Origin: Calothrix sp. NIES-2100
GTDB taxonomy: Bacteria; Cyanobacteriota; Cyanobacteriia; Cyanobacteriales; Nostocaceae
Assembly: GCF_002368195.1 (NCBI RefSeq)
Contig: NZ_AP018178.1
Span: 2,560,634 to 2,624,633, forward strand
Direction: 5' to 3'
DNA length: 64,000 nt
Shown piece after piece: positions 17,798 to 26,433 of the stretch. Numbering within the stretch: position 1 is the first letter of the stretch; each line of letters starts with the position of its first letter. The notes beneath the pieces were generated by a model. The model was given only the letters and a program-made list of their open reading frames with translations. It was not told where the DNA came from and searched no databases. Position numbers and translations under genes: made by a program.

Positions 17798-18052
17798 ATG
17801 TCTAAAGAATTTATCATTGGTAGTAAAGTCCGGGTGGTAGCGCTACCTCCTTACGTCAAAACTGCTGAACCTATGCCGATGCTGCGTCCTCCTGATGTGA
17901 TTCACCTTGGGGAAGAAGGTACGGTAATTGACCGTCGTCCTGGTGGATATTGGGGTATTCGTTTTACCAAGGGAGCTTTTCTCCTTGATAGTCAATACAT
18001 CGAAAGTACAGATATCCCTTCTGAATCTCAGCCAGAGTCAACTGAAGGATGA
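17798..18052 (+). CDS. sipA: SipA-like regulatory protein (NblS-interacting)
   Basis: 84 aa, SH3-like small protein. The sequence GSKVRVVALPPYVKTAEPMP followed by LRPPDVIHLGEEGTV and GGYWGIRFTKGAFLL matches the cyanobacterial SipA family (DUF3148). SipA is known to bind the stress-response histidine kinase NblS and raise its activity. The kinase is not in the window. It is followed 97 bp later by the peroxiredoxin gene, on the same strand, which would suit a light or oxidative-stress context. Confidence 0.82.
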   Translation: MSKEFIIGSKVRVVALPPYVKTAEPMPMLRPPDVIHLGEEGTVIDRRPGGYWGIRFTKGAFLLDSQYIESTDIPSESQPESTEG

Positions 18053-18149
18053 AATGGACGATGTGTACTAATTCTCACTTCATCCTTGCTTGTCTCAAAT
18101 AGTAACCAAGAATTGTAAACTTGTGTAAAGTTATAATTCTGATCTGTAC

Positions 18150-18701
18150 ATGATTTCTCGTCGTACTTTTTTAAGCATATTATTTGCCAGCTGTGTTACG
18201 CTTTTCAGTTGGCTAAACTTTACTTCTGTTGCTGATGCTCTGGGTGGGATACTGCCAAAAATTAATCAACCTGCACCAGAGTTTACTTTGCCAACTAATA
18301 CAGGTAATGGTACAATTTCACTCTCCGAATTACGCGGTAAGTGGGTAGTGCTTTATTTTTACCCGAAAGACTTTACCTCTGGTTGCACAATAGAGGCGCG
18401 GCGGTTTCAGCAAGACTTACCCAAATATATGGAAAAGAATACGCAAGTTATCGGTGTGAGTGCGGATGATGTTGATTCTCACGCTGAATTTTGTGATTCC
18501 GAGGGGCTAAAATTCCCGCTATTGGCAGATACTACCGGTGCTGTGAGTAAAGCTTACGGTTCTTGGATTAGGGCTGTCTCCATGCGCCACAGTTTTATCA
18601 TCGATCCACAGGGCATTTTGCGGGAGACTTTTGTCAAAGTTAATCCTAATATTCACAGTAAAGAAGTGCTGGCGCGATTGGAGGATTTGCAACGGGTTTA
18701 A
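18150..18701 (+). CDS. Peroxiredoxin, PrxQ/Bcp family, exported
   Basis: 183 aa. The N-terminus (MISRRTFLSILFASCVTL) carries a twin-arginine S-R-R-T-F-L motif and hydrophobic segment, so it is probably sent out by Tat and works in the periplasm or thylakoid lumen. The peroxidatic Cys is Cys79 (DFTSGCTIEARRF). The usual PrxQ resolving Cys five residues later is replaced by Arg84; another Cys sits at 115 (EFCDSEG). It would therefore act as a 1-Cys type or use Cys115. Conserved Arg and the LLADTTGAVSKAYG region are present. Confidence 0.85.
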   Translation: MISRRTFLSILFASCVTLFSWLNFTSVADALGGILPKINQPAPEFTLPTNTGNGTISLSELRGKWVVLYFYPKDFTSGCTIEARRFQQDLPKYMEKNTQVIGVSADDVDSHAEFCDSEGLKFPLLADTTGAVSKAYGSWIRAVSMRHSFIIDPQGILRETFVKVNPNIHSKEVLARLEDLQRV

Positions 18702-18898
18702 ACCCACCCCTAGGGCGTGTTTTCTTGCGTCTATGATCCCCTTTAAATTGTCATTACGAGCGCAGCGATAGCGAAGCGAAGTAATCCCATCTTCCCGTAA
18801 TTTTTGCGATCGCTTGTCTGCGACACGCTGCGGACAGGGTTCCCTTTGTTAATGAAAGGGTTCCCTTTGTTAATGAAAGTGTTCGTCTTCTTGACACT

Positions 18899-19210
18899 CC
18901 CCGAAATTTCCAGCATCTTCCCTTAAATAGACCACGTTGTAGGGGCACAGCAATGCTCATTGGTGTCAACTTAAGTTAAAACGCTTATCCCACAAGTCTT
19001 TCACCCCACCCCTTAATCCCCTCCCCGTAAACTCTGAGGGGACGTTTTGGCTTTAGACAAAACTGGGGTGGGGTAACGCGGATCTTGATGTTAAGCGATT
19101 TAATTCAAAATCAAGCTTTGGCAAGGGTTTCATGTTAAGTTGACACGTATGAGCATTGCTGTGCCCCTACGATGTGGTGCAAATACGTGAAAACTGCTGT
19201 AATTTCGGGG
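18899..19210. repeat. Long fold-back element (imperfect inverted repeat)
   Basis: The left arm (18899 to about 18985) and right arm (about 19130-19210) are inverted copies: CCCCGAAATT at the outer ends, then ACCACGTTGTAGGGGCACAG against its partner CCCCTACGATGTGGT, and GCAATGCTCAT and GTCAACTTAA against GAGCATTGC and TTAAGTTGAC. The centre holds a nested CCCCACCCC/GGGGTGGGG stem. No gene is present. It fits a MITE-like or composite palindromic element; the GACAAGG-type direct repeats at 18838-18880 border it. No gene was seen in 19211-19785 either, which should contain the response regulator promoter. Confidence 0.6.
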
Positions 19211-19785
19211 ATTATTGCTTCATTTAGGAATCCGATTTGATTATTGAAAAAATCTAAGTATGTGTAGGGTGCGTTATCAGCGAGAGTACTGTACCGTATT
19301 CTAGACCTTGGTGCGGCGCTTGGCGACAACACGTCTCTTAACCTCAAAATAGATTCTGCCAAATTTGCGATAGGCGTTTACTCATTTGTCTGTAACCGTG
19401 TAATTACTGCTGTTTTAGAGTCTAACTTAACATTACTAGGGCTGACATTAATTTACTGTCCTTAGTCGTAGCGGGCTTTCCGTCCCGTACTACAATAGCA
19501 CTACAAGAGCTATATGATTAATTTGTGTACCTCATATACCTGTAATCTGCTGTAAGTCCTGAACTAAATAGGCTGTCTTAAATATTTAAGAAAGTTGAAA
19601 TTTGTCAAGTAAAATAAACCGGACTATTATATAGGGATAACCGTACAAAAGTAGGTGGAGAAATTTCGCTAAATTGAAACCAAGAAGAAAAATAGCTCTA
19701 TCCTAGCGGCTCAACTATTGACTTGGGCATGGACAGGGTACATATATCAACACATATATAAACAACAAGTGGCAAGGAAGAAACT

Positions 19786-20487
19786 ATGTCAGCAAAATTG
19801 TTACTAGTAGATGACGAACCTGGAGTGCGCCAAGCAGTCAAAGATTACTTGGAAGAAAGTAGTTTTACGGTTCAAGTAGCTAGTAACGCGAATCAGGCAT
19901 GGCAATTATTGCAAAAAAATGTGCCAGACTTAGTAATTTCCGATATTATGATGCCCCAGGTAAGCGGGATGCAATTTCTGAAGCAATTACGGGAAGATCC
20001 CCGTTTTGAGTCCTTACCAGTAGTGTTTTTGACTGCTAGAGGCATGAGTTGCGATCGCATTCTTGGATACCAAGCTGGTTGTGATGCCTATTTACCAAAA
20101 CCCTTTAACCCTGATGAGTTGGTTGCTATTGTGGAAAATTTGCTCTTACGGCGAGGGAGTACGATTAAAACCAGCAGTGGCATGACAAATATTGATGATA
20201 TTATCCGCCAATTTGAAATACTTCAGGAAATGTTAGAGAGAACTTGTGTGTTTCCTCAATCACCTGCGCCAATTAAGCCTTCGCCAATTAACATTGATTT
20301 GACACCACGGGAACAAAGTGTTTTAGATCTAGTAGCACAAGGTTTAATGAATAAAGAAATTGCCCGTCGCCTAGACACTAGCGTTCGCAACGTTGAGAAG
20401 TATGTTAGTAGATTATTCACCAAAACTGGTAAAAATAGTCGCACCGAGTTAGTGCGCTATGCCCTGGAACATGGTTTAAGTAATTGA
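19786..20487 (+). CDS. Response regulator with LuxR-type DNA-binding domain (Ycf29/Rre1-like)
   Basis: 233 aa. Receiver domain 1-125 with acidic pair Asp9/Asp10 region (LLLVDDEPG), phospho-acceptor Asp55-like residue in DLVISDIMMPQ, Thr in FLTARGM and Lys in YLPKPF. The C-terminal LuxR/NarL helix-turn-helix (about 170-230) reads LTPREQSVLDLVAQGLMNKE and LDTSVRNVEKYVSRLFTKTG. Overall arrangement and the receiver sequence resemble cyanobacterial Ycf29/Rre1, a stress-response regulator; a paralogue is equally possible. A good AAGGAAG ribosome site precedes ATG 19786. No kinase gene is adjacent. Confidence 0.85.
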   Translation: MSAKLLLVDDEPGVRQAVKDYLEESSFTVQVASNANQAWQLLQKNVPDLVISDIMMPQVSGMQFLKQLREDPRFESLPVVFLTARGMSCDRILGYQAGCDAYLPKPFNPDELVAIVENLLLRRGSTIKTSSGMTNIDDIIRQFEILQEMLERTCVFPQSPAPIKPSPINIDLTPREQSVLDLVAQGLMNKEIARRLDTSVRNVEKYVSRLFTKTGKNSRTELVRYALEHGLSN

Positions 20488-20597
20488 TTGGGCATGGGGC
20501 ATGGGGCATTGGTCATTTGTCATTTGTGATTCATCCCCTTCATCTCCCTTGTCTCTCTCATCCCCCTCTGCCATCTGCCTTTTTTTCTCAGACCTTC

Positions 20598-21140
20598 CTA
20601 ACGCTGTCTTCTTTCCATCAGCATTTGCGGTTCGACATTTTCCACATTCGGTATTGCTTGTAATTGGGCAATTTTTTGGAAAGCATCACTCATCTTACCT
20701 GATTTAGCACGTAACCAAGCAGCATGAGGAGCATAAGCCAATTTTTCGGCGACTTCATAACCGGCTTGATTAATCGCGGCTTGTTGTGACTCTACATCAA
20801 CGTTTTCGGCAAAGCGAATAAATACTAAACCTGTGGGAACAGCGAGTGAACCTCCTTGCAATGTATAAACCGGGCTGAGTTTATCTGTAATTGCTGGCTT
20901 TGGTTCACCAGCAAAAACTGCTATTTTCCCCTCATTCAATACTAAAGCGGCTGTTGATTGCGTAGACATCGCTGTTGGTTGCTGAAAGTGTACAGCGTAG
21001 TACCCAGGCTGACGACTGTATAACACAGGCGCATCTTTGCCAATGCGAATTTGTTGGGGATATTCACTAAAGTAGTCTGATGGAAATCTCACTTCAGCAA
21101 TTGGGGGTAGAGAATTAGCCTGGAGAAATAATTCGATCAT
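20598..21140 (-). CDS. Stand-alone PrcA-propeptide-like protein
   Basis: 180 aa, no membrane segment or signal. The C-terminal ~75 residues, from VFIRFAENVDVESQQAAINQ to the end, align with the propeptide of the protease at 21402 (residues about 116-190, LFVKFDDEAEASTCEAVLGR onwards): both keep the L-x-Y-A-x-x-A segment, then PNVENVEP or ESVELCHP and a basic end. The upstream ~100 residues also resemble the protease N-terminus loosely. No catalytic domain follows. Subtilase propeptides are known to fold and inhibit their enzymes, so a role as inhibitor or chaperone of the divergently encoded protease is a reasonable inference. Confidence 0.6.
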   Translation of the reverse strand: MIELFLQANSLPPIAEVRFPSDYFSEYPQQIRIGKDAPVLYSRQPGYYAVHFQQPTAMSTQSTAALVLNEGKIAVFAGEPKPAITDKLSPVYTLQGGSLAVPTGLVFIRFAENVDVESQQAAINQAGYEVAEKLAYAPHAAWLRAKSGKMSDAFQKIAQLQAIPNVENVEPQMLMERRQR

Positions 21141-21401
21141 CTTGTTTAAATTCTCTTATTTTTAACAGGACTGAAGTCCTCACTACAAACTTGTCGCCTT
21201 TAGACAAGAGAAAGTTTCCCCAGATTGCTATTTACTAAGATATTTAAACTTATGTTAGCAATATTCAGGAAAAATCTAGTTAAAGCTTGTATTTACTGGC
21301 AATACTAACTTATTTCTTAGCTGCGGCTTACGGGTGCTTCATTTCAGATATGCACATGCAAGCCAGAGGCTGAGATTTACTAGATACCAGGAGATGAAAT
21401 T

Positions 21402-23390
21402 ATGGTTCAGGTTCGCTATGGTGGTCAGAACGGTGAACAGTATGAACTTGTTATTAGTGATAATCACATTGTAGTTCGTACGGAAAATCGCAGTTTACTT
21501 GTAGGCGATCGCCCTTTTGAAGTAGCATCTGTATCACCCGAAGCCCGGAGTATCCTCAAGCAATTTGAGGTAAAAACCCGATTTCGGCAAGCAGGTGTAG
21601 AAGTTTTGCAAGTGAAAGCACCCAGGGAAGATGGTGCTTTACGTGACCAAGCTAGGGCAATTCTCAATCAAGAACCCCAAATTCAATTTGCTGGGCGGGT
21701 ATTGGTTGATCCTCGGTCACAGCAGCCAGTAATCTACACGGAAAACTTATTCGTGAAGTTTGATGATGAAGCGGAAGCTAGCACCTGTGAGGCTGTTTTA
21801 GGGCGTTACAATTTAACCATCAAACGTCAACTCGATTATGCCCGTAATGCCTATTTTGTCAGTGCGCCTGCAAATACTGGGTTAGCAATCTTTGACCTAG
21901 CCGAAAGTCTACTCAATGAAGAATCTGTGGAATTGTGCCATCCTGAATTAGTCCGGGAAATTCGTAAACGTCAAGCTTTTCCCCAGCAATGGCATCTTAA
22001 AGAAACTACAATTAATGGTAAAAATATTAATGCTCATGCCAACGTAGAAGCAGCTTGGAAGTTGAGCGACGGTACAGGAGTGACTATTGCCATTGTTGAT
22101 GATGGTGTGGATATCGACCATGAAGAATTCCGTTCTGCTGGTAAGGTTGTCGCCCCTAGAGATGTGACCTTCAAAACTAATAATCCCAGACCAGGAAACT
22201 CAGACGATCATGGCACAGCTTGTGCTGGGGTAGCCTGTGGTAATGGTAACTTTGGTGCATCAGGTGTAGCACCAAAAGCTAAACTAATGCCTATTCGGTT
22301 TGTTTCGGCGTTGGGTTCACAAGAAGAAGCTGACGCTTTTGTCTGGGCGGCGCAAAATGGTGCAGATATCATTTCTTGTAGCTGGGGCCCAGCAGATGGG
22401 GATTGGTGGGACACAACCGACCCGGTTCACAAGCAAAAAGTGCCTTTACCTGATTCTACAAGGTTGGCGATGGACTACGCCTTTACAAAAGGGCGCAATG
22501 GAAAGGGCTGTGTGATTTTATTTGCGGCTGGTAATGGTAACGAGAGCGTAGATAATGATGGCTATGCCAGCTATTCTAAAATCATTGCTGTAGCCGCCTG
22601 TAATGACTATGGTACCAGAAGCGCGTACAGCGACTTTGGCAATGCTGTTTGGTGTGCTTTCCCCAGTAATCACGGCTACAGTTCCCAAACCCCAGGCATT
22701 TGGACAAGCGATCGCACTGGTGCAGTCGGGTACAATTCTGGTAAGACTCAACTCGGCGACTTAGCAGGTAACTATACTAATAGTTTTGGTGGTACTTCTA
22801 GCGCTTGTCCTGGGGCGGCTGGTGTGGCGGCTTTGATTATTTCCCGTAACCCAGATTTACGTTGGGATGAGGTCAAAGATATCATTAAACGTTCGAGCGA
22901 TCGCATTGATGAAACTGCTGGCAATTATGATGCTAACGGACACAGCCCTTTCTATGGTTACGGTCGCGTCAATGCCAAGAAAGCTGTAGAACTAGCATTA
23001 CCCCCACAACCAGAACCCGTCGGTATTTTCAAAGCCGTGCAGGATGTGCCAATTAATGATTTGCAGACATCTACACTCAGTTTAGCGATCGCAAACACCA
23101 ATGCCATCAAATCTATCAAAGTTGAGGTAGACATCGAGCATACCTACATTGGCGATTTGGTTGTCTCCCTTGTCCCCCCCACAGAAACAGGTGTATTACC
23201 GATAATTCTCCATAATCGCCTAGGCGGAGCCACAGACAACATCAAAACCACCTATGATGAAGTCAACACCCCTGAGTTAGCTGCCCTCAAAGGTCAAAGT
23301 CCCCAAGGTAATTGGACTTTGGAAGTAGCAGATAAAGCCAAAATAGATACAGGCAAAATTCGCAGCTTAACGATTGAAATTCGGTTTTAA
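21402..23390 (+). CDS. prcA: Calcium-dependent subtilisin-like serine protease PrcA
   Basis: 662 aa, as in the PrcA protease of Anabaena variabilis. Residues 1-195 are a propeptide region. The S8 catalytic domain (about 210-530) has Asp233 (IVDDGVDIDH), His270 (DDHGTACAGVACG), oxyanion Asn378 (FAAGNGN) and Ser466 (GGTSSACPGAAG). Residues about 540-662 form a P/Homo-B domain (SIKVEVDIEHTYIGDLVVSL), as in proprotein convertases. No signal peptide is seen, consistent with an intracellular or non-classically exported enzyme. PrcA-type enzymes need calcium and cleave after Lys/Arg. It is divergent from the propeptide-like gene at 20598, sharing a 261-bp intergenic region. Confidence 0.9.
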   Translation: MVQVRYGGQNGEQYELVISDNHIVVRTENRSLLVGDRPFEVASVSPEARSILKQFEVKTRFRQAGVEVLQVKAPREDGALRDQARAILNQEPQIQFAGRVLVDPRSQQPVIYTENLFVKFDDEAEASTCEAVLGRYNLTIKRQLDYARNAYFVSAPANTGLAIFDLAESLLNEESVELCHPELVREIRKRQAFPQQWHLKETTINGKNINAHANVEAAWKLSDGTGVTIAIVDDGVDIDHEEFRSAGKVVAPRDVTFKTNNPRPGNSDDHGTACAGVACGNGNFGASGVAPKAKLMPIRFVSALGSQEEADAFVWAAQNGADIISCSWGPADGDWWDTTDPVHKQKVPLPDSTRLAMDYAFTKGRNGKGCVILFAAGNGNESVDNDGYASYSKIIAVAACNDYGTRSAYSDFGNAVWCAFPSNHGYSSQTPGIWTSDRTGAVGYNSGKTQLGDLAGNYTNSFGGTSSACPGAAGVAALIISRNPDLRWDEVKDIIKRSSDRIDETAGNYDANGHSPFYGYGRVNAKKAVELALPPQPEPVGIFKAVQDVPINDLQTSTLSLAIANTNAIKSIKVEVDIEHTYIGDLVVSLVPPTETGVLPIILHNRLGGATDNIKTTYDEVNTPELAALKGQSPQGNWTLEVADKAKIDTGKIRSLTIEIRF

Positions 23391-23398
23391 ATAGTAGT

Positions 23399-23435
23399 AA
23401 GGACTTTAGTCTTTGACCTTGTGACTAAAGTCCTT
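23399..23435 (+). terminator. Hairpin after prcA
   Basis: AAGGACTTTAGTC (23399-23411) and GACTAAAGTCCTT (23423-23435) form a perfect 13-bp stem nine bases after the prcA stop. The following TATCTACCAATTTT is T-rich but not a clean U-tract. It could end prcA transcription or be a dispersed palindrome, since AGGACTGAAGTCCT occurs at 21168. Confidence 0.5.
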
Positions 23436-23654
23436 ATCTACCAATTTTAAAAAAGAATACGACAGATGGGTAGGGAACATTCTTCCTTACCAATCATTTA
23501 TGTGTCACAAACAGTATTTGAATTGGTATCAGATACCCAACTTTTTCATGCCGCGCTAAATCTTTAGTTTGCCCCTGACCTTAGCTACCTTCACACTACC
23601 CCTAAAAAAGTTCCACTATCGGGGTTAATAGCGGTAATCATCTTCCCGTTTTAG

Positions 23655-23783
23655 TCAAATTCAGCGGTTATTAATACAGTCAAATGCTCTGCTGATGAAG
23701 CTCGGTTTGGCGTTATTGTGATTGAAACTAAGATAGATGGTGATGTGTTTCATTACTCGAAATTCACTTATATTCAACCATGA
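23655..23783 (+). pseudogene. Possible 3' remnant of a gene upstream of the oxygenase
   Basis: A 42-codon open stretch without a usable start ends in TGA that overlaps the oxygenase ATG (ATGA). Its reading (SADEARFGVIVIETKID, then FHYSKFTYIQP) looks protein-like in composition. A four-base overlap is typical of operon genes, so this may be what is left of a gene once coupled to the oxygenase. The rest of 23436-23654 shows no gene. Weak evidence. Confidence 0.25.
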
Positions 23784-24370
23784 CCAAGAAAAATTTGCTT
23801 GGCAACGAAATTTTCACGTTGGACAATATTTTCTCACCAGAAGAATGTGCTGAGTATATTACTTTAACCGAAAACATTGGTTATACAGATGCTCCGATTA
23901 ATACAATCCGAGGTTTTCAAATACGTCCCGACATCCGCAATAATCAGCGTGTCATTTTAGATGATCGGGAAAGAGCTTTTGATTTATGGCAGCGAGTGTC
24001 AAATTATATACCTAATACCATTGGTAGATGGCAAGCGGTTGGGCTGAATGAGCGTTTTCGTTTCTATCGCTATGATCCAGGCCAGAGGTTTGCGGTTCAT
24101 CATGATGGTTCTTATCAGCGACCTAACGGCGAGGAAAGTCTATTAACTTTCATGATTTACCTGAATGAAGGTTTTGATGGTGGTGAAACCCGTTTTCATC
24201 TGACCCGTCGATATTATGAACATTTACCTACTATCGCTGTAGTTCCAGTTATAGGTATGGCTTTGTGTTTTGTCCACGAACTAGTACATGAAGGCGCTCC
24301 TGTTATCCAAGGACGAAAGTACGTTTTACGCTCAGATGTGATGTATCGTCAACTGTCGAAAGTGTATTGA
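23780..24370 (+). CDS. 2OG-Fe(II) oxygenase (prolyl-4-hydroxylase-like)
   Basis: 196 aa. The double-stranded beta-helix iron ligands are H-x-D in FAVHHDGSYQR and the distal His in FVHELVHEGAPV; the 2-oxoglutarate-binding Arg/Lys lies in QGRKYVLRSDVMYR. The motif LTFMIYLNEGFDGGETRFH is typical of P4H-like hydroxylases. Such enzymes hydroxylate protein side chains or small molecules using 2-oxoglutarate and oxygen. The substrate cannot be inferred. The start codon overlaps the TGA of a small upstream remnant; no ribosome site is obvious. Confidence 0.8.
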   Translation: MTKKNLLGNEIFTLDNIFSPEECAEYITLTENIGYTDAPINTIRGFQIRPDIRNNQRVILDDRERAFDLWQRVSNYIPNTIGRWQAVGLNERFRFYRYDPGQRFAVHHDGSYQRPNGEESLLTFMIYLNEGFDGGETRFHLTRRYYEHLPTIAVVPVIGMALCFVHELVHEGAPVIQGRKYVLRSDVMYRQLSKVY

Positions 24371-24474
24371 ACTGTAAACGAGATATTTCTGTGATTTGGG
24401 AATAACTCAAGCTGCTCATTATATATTCAGGCTTGAGTGTTTATCATTATTTTTGATGCTTGCTAAAATTTGTG

Positions 24475-24891
24475 TTATTCAAAAACATACTTTTCTGCTA
24501 CCTTCCAATAGCGAGAGAACCGCTTGAGGTCAATATATCCGGCGTAATCAAAAAACGGTTCTACCTCAAACACTTCCAAGTTTAAAGAACGCTCAATTTC
24601 ATCGCATATCTGATGAAAGCGAGGACTAGGACTATCGGCTGTTGCTACTAAATCAGCGTTATGTTCTTGAGCAAAAGCTAAAATTTCTTGCGTCACATTA
24701 CCGCGACGAATTTCTACAGGTAACTCTAGCAAGCATTCATAAATAAAAGTTAGTCGCTTGAGACTAAGTTGCCATTCTTCTATCAAAGCATCATCCCAAA
24801 CCCAAATCGCAGGCGCATCTGGGTATTCTTGTAAAGCCGGGTTGTAAGGACTTAGACAGTCGCCGTGTATCCAAATTATTTGTTTAGTCAT
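24475..24891 (-). CDS. Photolyase N-terminal (Rossmann/antenna) domain as a separate protein
   Basis: 138 aa. KQIIWIHGDCLSPYNPALQE, then APAIWVWDDALIEEW and LPVEIRRGNVTQEILAFAQE match the order of elements in the N-terminal alpha/beta domain of DNA photolyases and cryptochromes (the D-x-R-L-x-D-N-x-A-L region, VFVWD, and LRRGD). There is no FAD-binding part. The gene starts 43 bp after the FAD-domain gene at 24935, same strand, so both halves are probably one operon and may assemble. Residues of the canonical D-x-R-L-R motif are not conserved (GDCLSPY), so antenna-cofactor binding may differ. Confidence 0.65.
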   Translation of the reverse strand: MTKQIIWIHGDCLSPYNPALQEYPDAPAIWVWDDALIEEWQLSLKRLTFIYECLLELPVEIRRGNVTQEILAFAQEHNADLVATADSPSPRFHQICDEIERSLNLEVFEVEPFFDYAGYIDLKRFSRYWKVAEKYVFE

Positions 24892-24934
24892 TTGTCATTA
24901 GTCAGTTGTTCTTTGTTATTTCTCCCCACACTCC

Positions 24935-25768
24935 CTATCTCTTCCCTTTTTGCCAACTTTGACTGTTGGGTTTTTTGGTAAATTCTCCTTTGGGAAACAG
25001 GCGTTGTTCTAATTCTTCATAACTACCTTCAAAGTCACAATGACCGTAGAGAGGACATTTTTGACAATACACTCCTTTGGTGTAGCGTTCTAAATTCTCG
25101 CGGTTGAAAAAATAAGGTTTATGACTAAAGGTGCTGGCTACCCATTGCCATGACATATTATTACTGGCAGGATCGCCGTCTAATAAGTGTTCTAAAAACC
25201 ATTTTGCACCTGCTTGCCAGCGAATACGTCGCCAATGGACAATATAAGCGGCTAACCACATCCGCATATGGTTATGTAGATAGCCAGTTTCTTGTAATTC
25301 TTGACTAAAGTTATCGATGCAAACTAAGCCTGTATTAGCATCTTTGATATTTTGGGGTAACTCTAGCGCGTATTCTGCTACGGTGTAGCCGGTTTTGTAT
25401 TCTTCTTGGTCTTGCCAAATGTTATTTCCTAGCTTGGCATATAATCTTTGCCAGTAATCCCGCCAACCCAATTCGTTGATTAGTTTTGTCGCATCATCAC
25501 GGTTTTGGACTTTATCCAATACATAATCGCGAATTTCCCTCAGACTCAAAACTCCATAACGGATATATGGTGAAAGCTTAGTTACATCACCTGTTAAAAA
25601 GTTGCGTGTTTTTCCATATAAGGCTGGTTTCACCTTTTGCAAGGCTTTTTCGGCGGCTTTTCTTCCCCCCACTGTATTGCTGACACGCTCATCTCGTTCT
25701 GCGGCTTGGGGGAATTGTTCTCGTAGATAAGCTATTAATTCATCTCGACTGGCGAATTCACGCTGCAT
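24935..25768 (-). CDS. Photolyase/cryptochrome FAD-binding domain as a separate protein
   Basis: 277 aa, only the helical FAD-binding half. Diagnostic motifs are LSPYIRYGVLSLREI, ELGWRDYWQRL, ETGYLHNHMRMWLAAYIVHW and DGDPASNNMSWQWVASTFSH, all in the normal order and spacing. The C-terminus adds a Cys group (YCQKCPLYGHC), which could bind a metal or iron-sulfur cluster. The usual N-terminal antenna domain is absent here but encoded by the next gene at 24475, in reversed order relative to fused photolyases. Likely roles are pyrimidine-dimer repair or blue-light sensing; the split form does not tell which. Confidence 0.8.
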   Translation of the reverse strand: MQREFASRDELIAYLREQFPQAAERDERVSNTVGGRKAAEKALQKVKPALYGKTRNFLTGDVTKLSPYIRYGVLSLREIRDYVLDKVQNRDDATKLINELGWRDYWQRLYAKLGNNIWQDQEEYKTGYTVAEYALELPQNIKDANTGLVCIDNFSQELQETGYLHNHMRMWLAAYIVHWRRIRWQAGAKWFLEHLLDGDPASNNMSWQWVASTFSHKPYFFNRENLERYTKGVYCQKCPLYGHCDFEGSYEELEQRLFPKGEFTKKPNSQSWQKGKR

Positions 25769-26067
25769 AAGTTACTTATTTACAAAATTTAACAGATGAC
25801 AATACATAATACGATAGCAGCTAATTATTGATAATAAAAACTCTAGCAGTTATAAGTTACCAGGGTATTATATTTTTCAATCCAATACCTTCGACAATTT
25901 ACGAGAGTGAGTTGATGTATGAACTCCCATTTATTCGAGACTGGGCAAAAACAATAAGTCTTAAAAATTACTTCCTGGTTTCCCAATACCTTTGCAAACA
26001 TTTTTGTAGCCTCTTATTTTGACAAAGGTATTGAATTTAAGTGTTGATTAATTATTATTTTTTTAGG

Positions 26068-26433
26068 TCAATTTCCCAAGGTTAAAATACCCGATGGCAT
26101 ATCTACAACTAACCTACGATTAGTGAGCCATTGACGACCGAGTAAAACTTCTGGCACTCCATCACCAGCATAAACAGGAATATCAAAAATCTCTCCATCA
26201 ATTCTGACTGTTCCTGCATAAATATCAAAGTTAGATACACCCCTTGCCATCAACATTGAACGTTCGCCTAAATATTCCCAATCAAACCCCTCCAAGTCCT
26301 GCTTATCAATGGCTAACCAATCAGAAAATCCTGTATCTAAAATCACATCAATTGGTAATTCAAATCCATTGGCTGCAATCAATTCGATTTCAAAAATCAA
26401 CTCCTCCCCATCACCAAATGTTCCTGATATCAT
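26068..26433 (-). CDS. Retropepsin-like aspartyl protease family protein
   Basis: 121 aa. The motif VILDTGFSDWLAI contains a D-T-G active-site triad of clan AA aspartic proteases, and VLLGRQWLTNRRLVVDM matches their LLG-x-x-x-L segment. Single-domain forms of this size would act as dimers, as retroviral proteases do. The target is unknown. The start overlaps the stop of the upstream 105-aa gene by four bases. A T/S in the third position and flanking hydrophobics look intact, so activity is plausible. Confidence 0.65.
   Translation of the reverse strand: MISGTFGDGEELIFEIELIAANGFELPIDVILDTGFSDWLAIDKQDLEGFDWEYLGERSMLMARGVSNFDIYAGTVRIDGEIFDIPVYAGDGVPEVLLGRQWLTNRRLVVDMPSGILTLGN

Noticed and set aside
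18754..18969. 71-codon minus-strand frame with repeated SLTKGTLSLTKG
   Set aside because: Created by a short tandem DNA repeat (GGTTCCCTTTGTTAATGAAA) and lies partly in the fold-back element; not coding.
25828..26022. 64-codon plus-strand frame
   Set aside because: No ribosome site or family resemblance; lies in the gap between two convergent-looking units and reads as chance AT-rich sequence.
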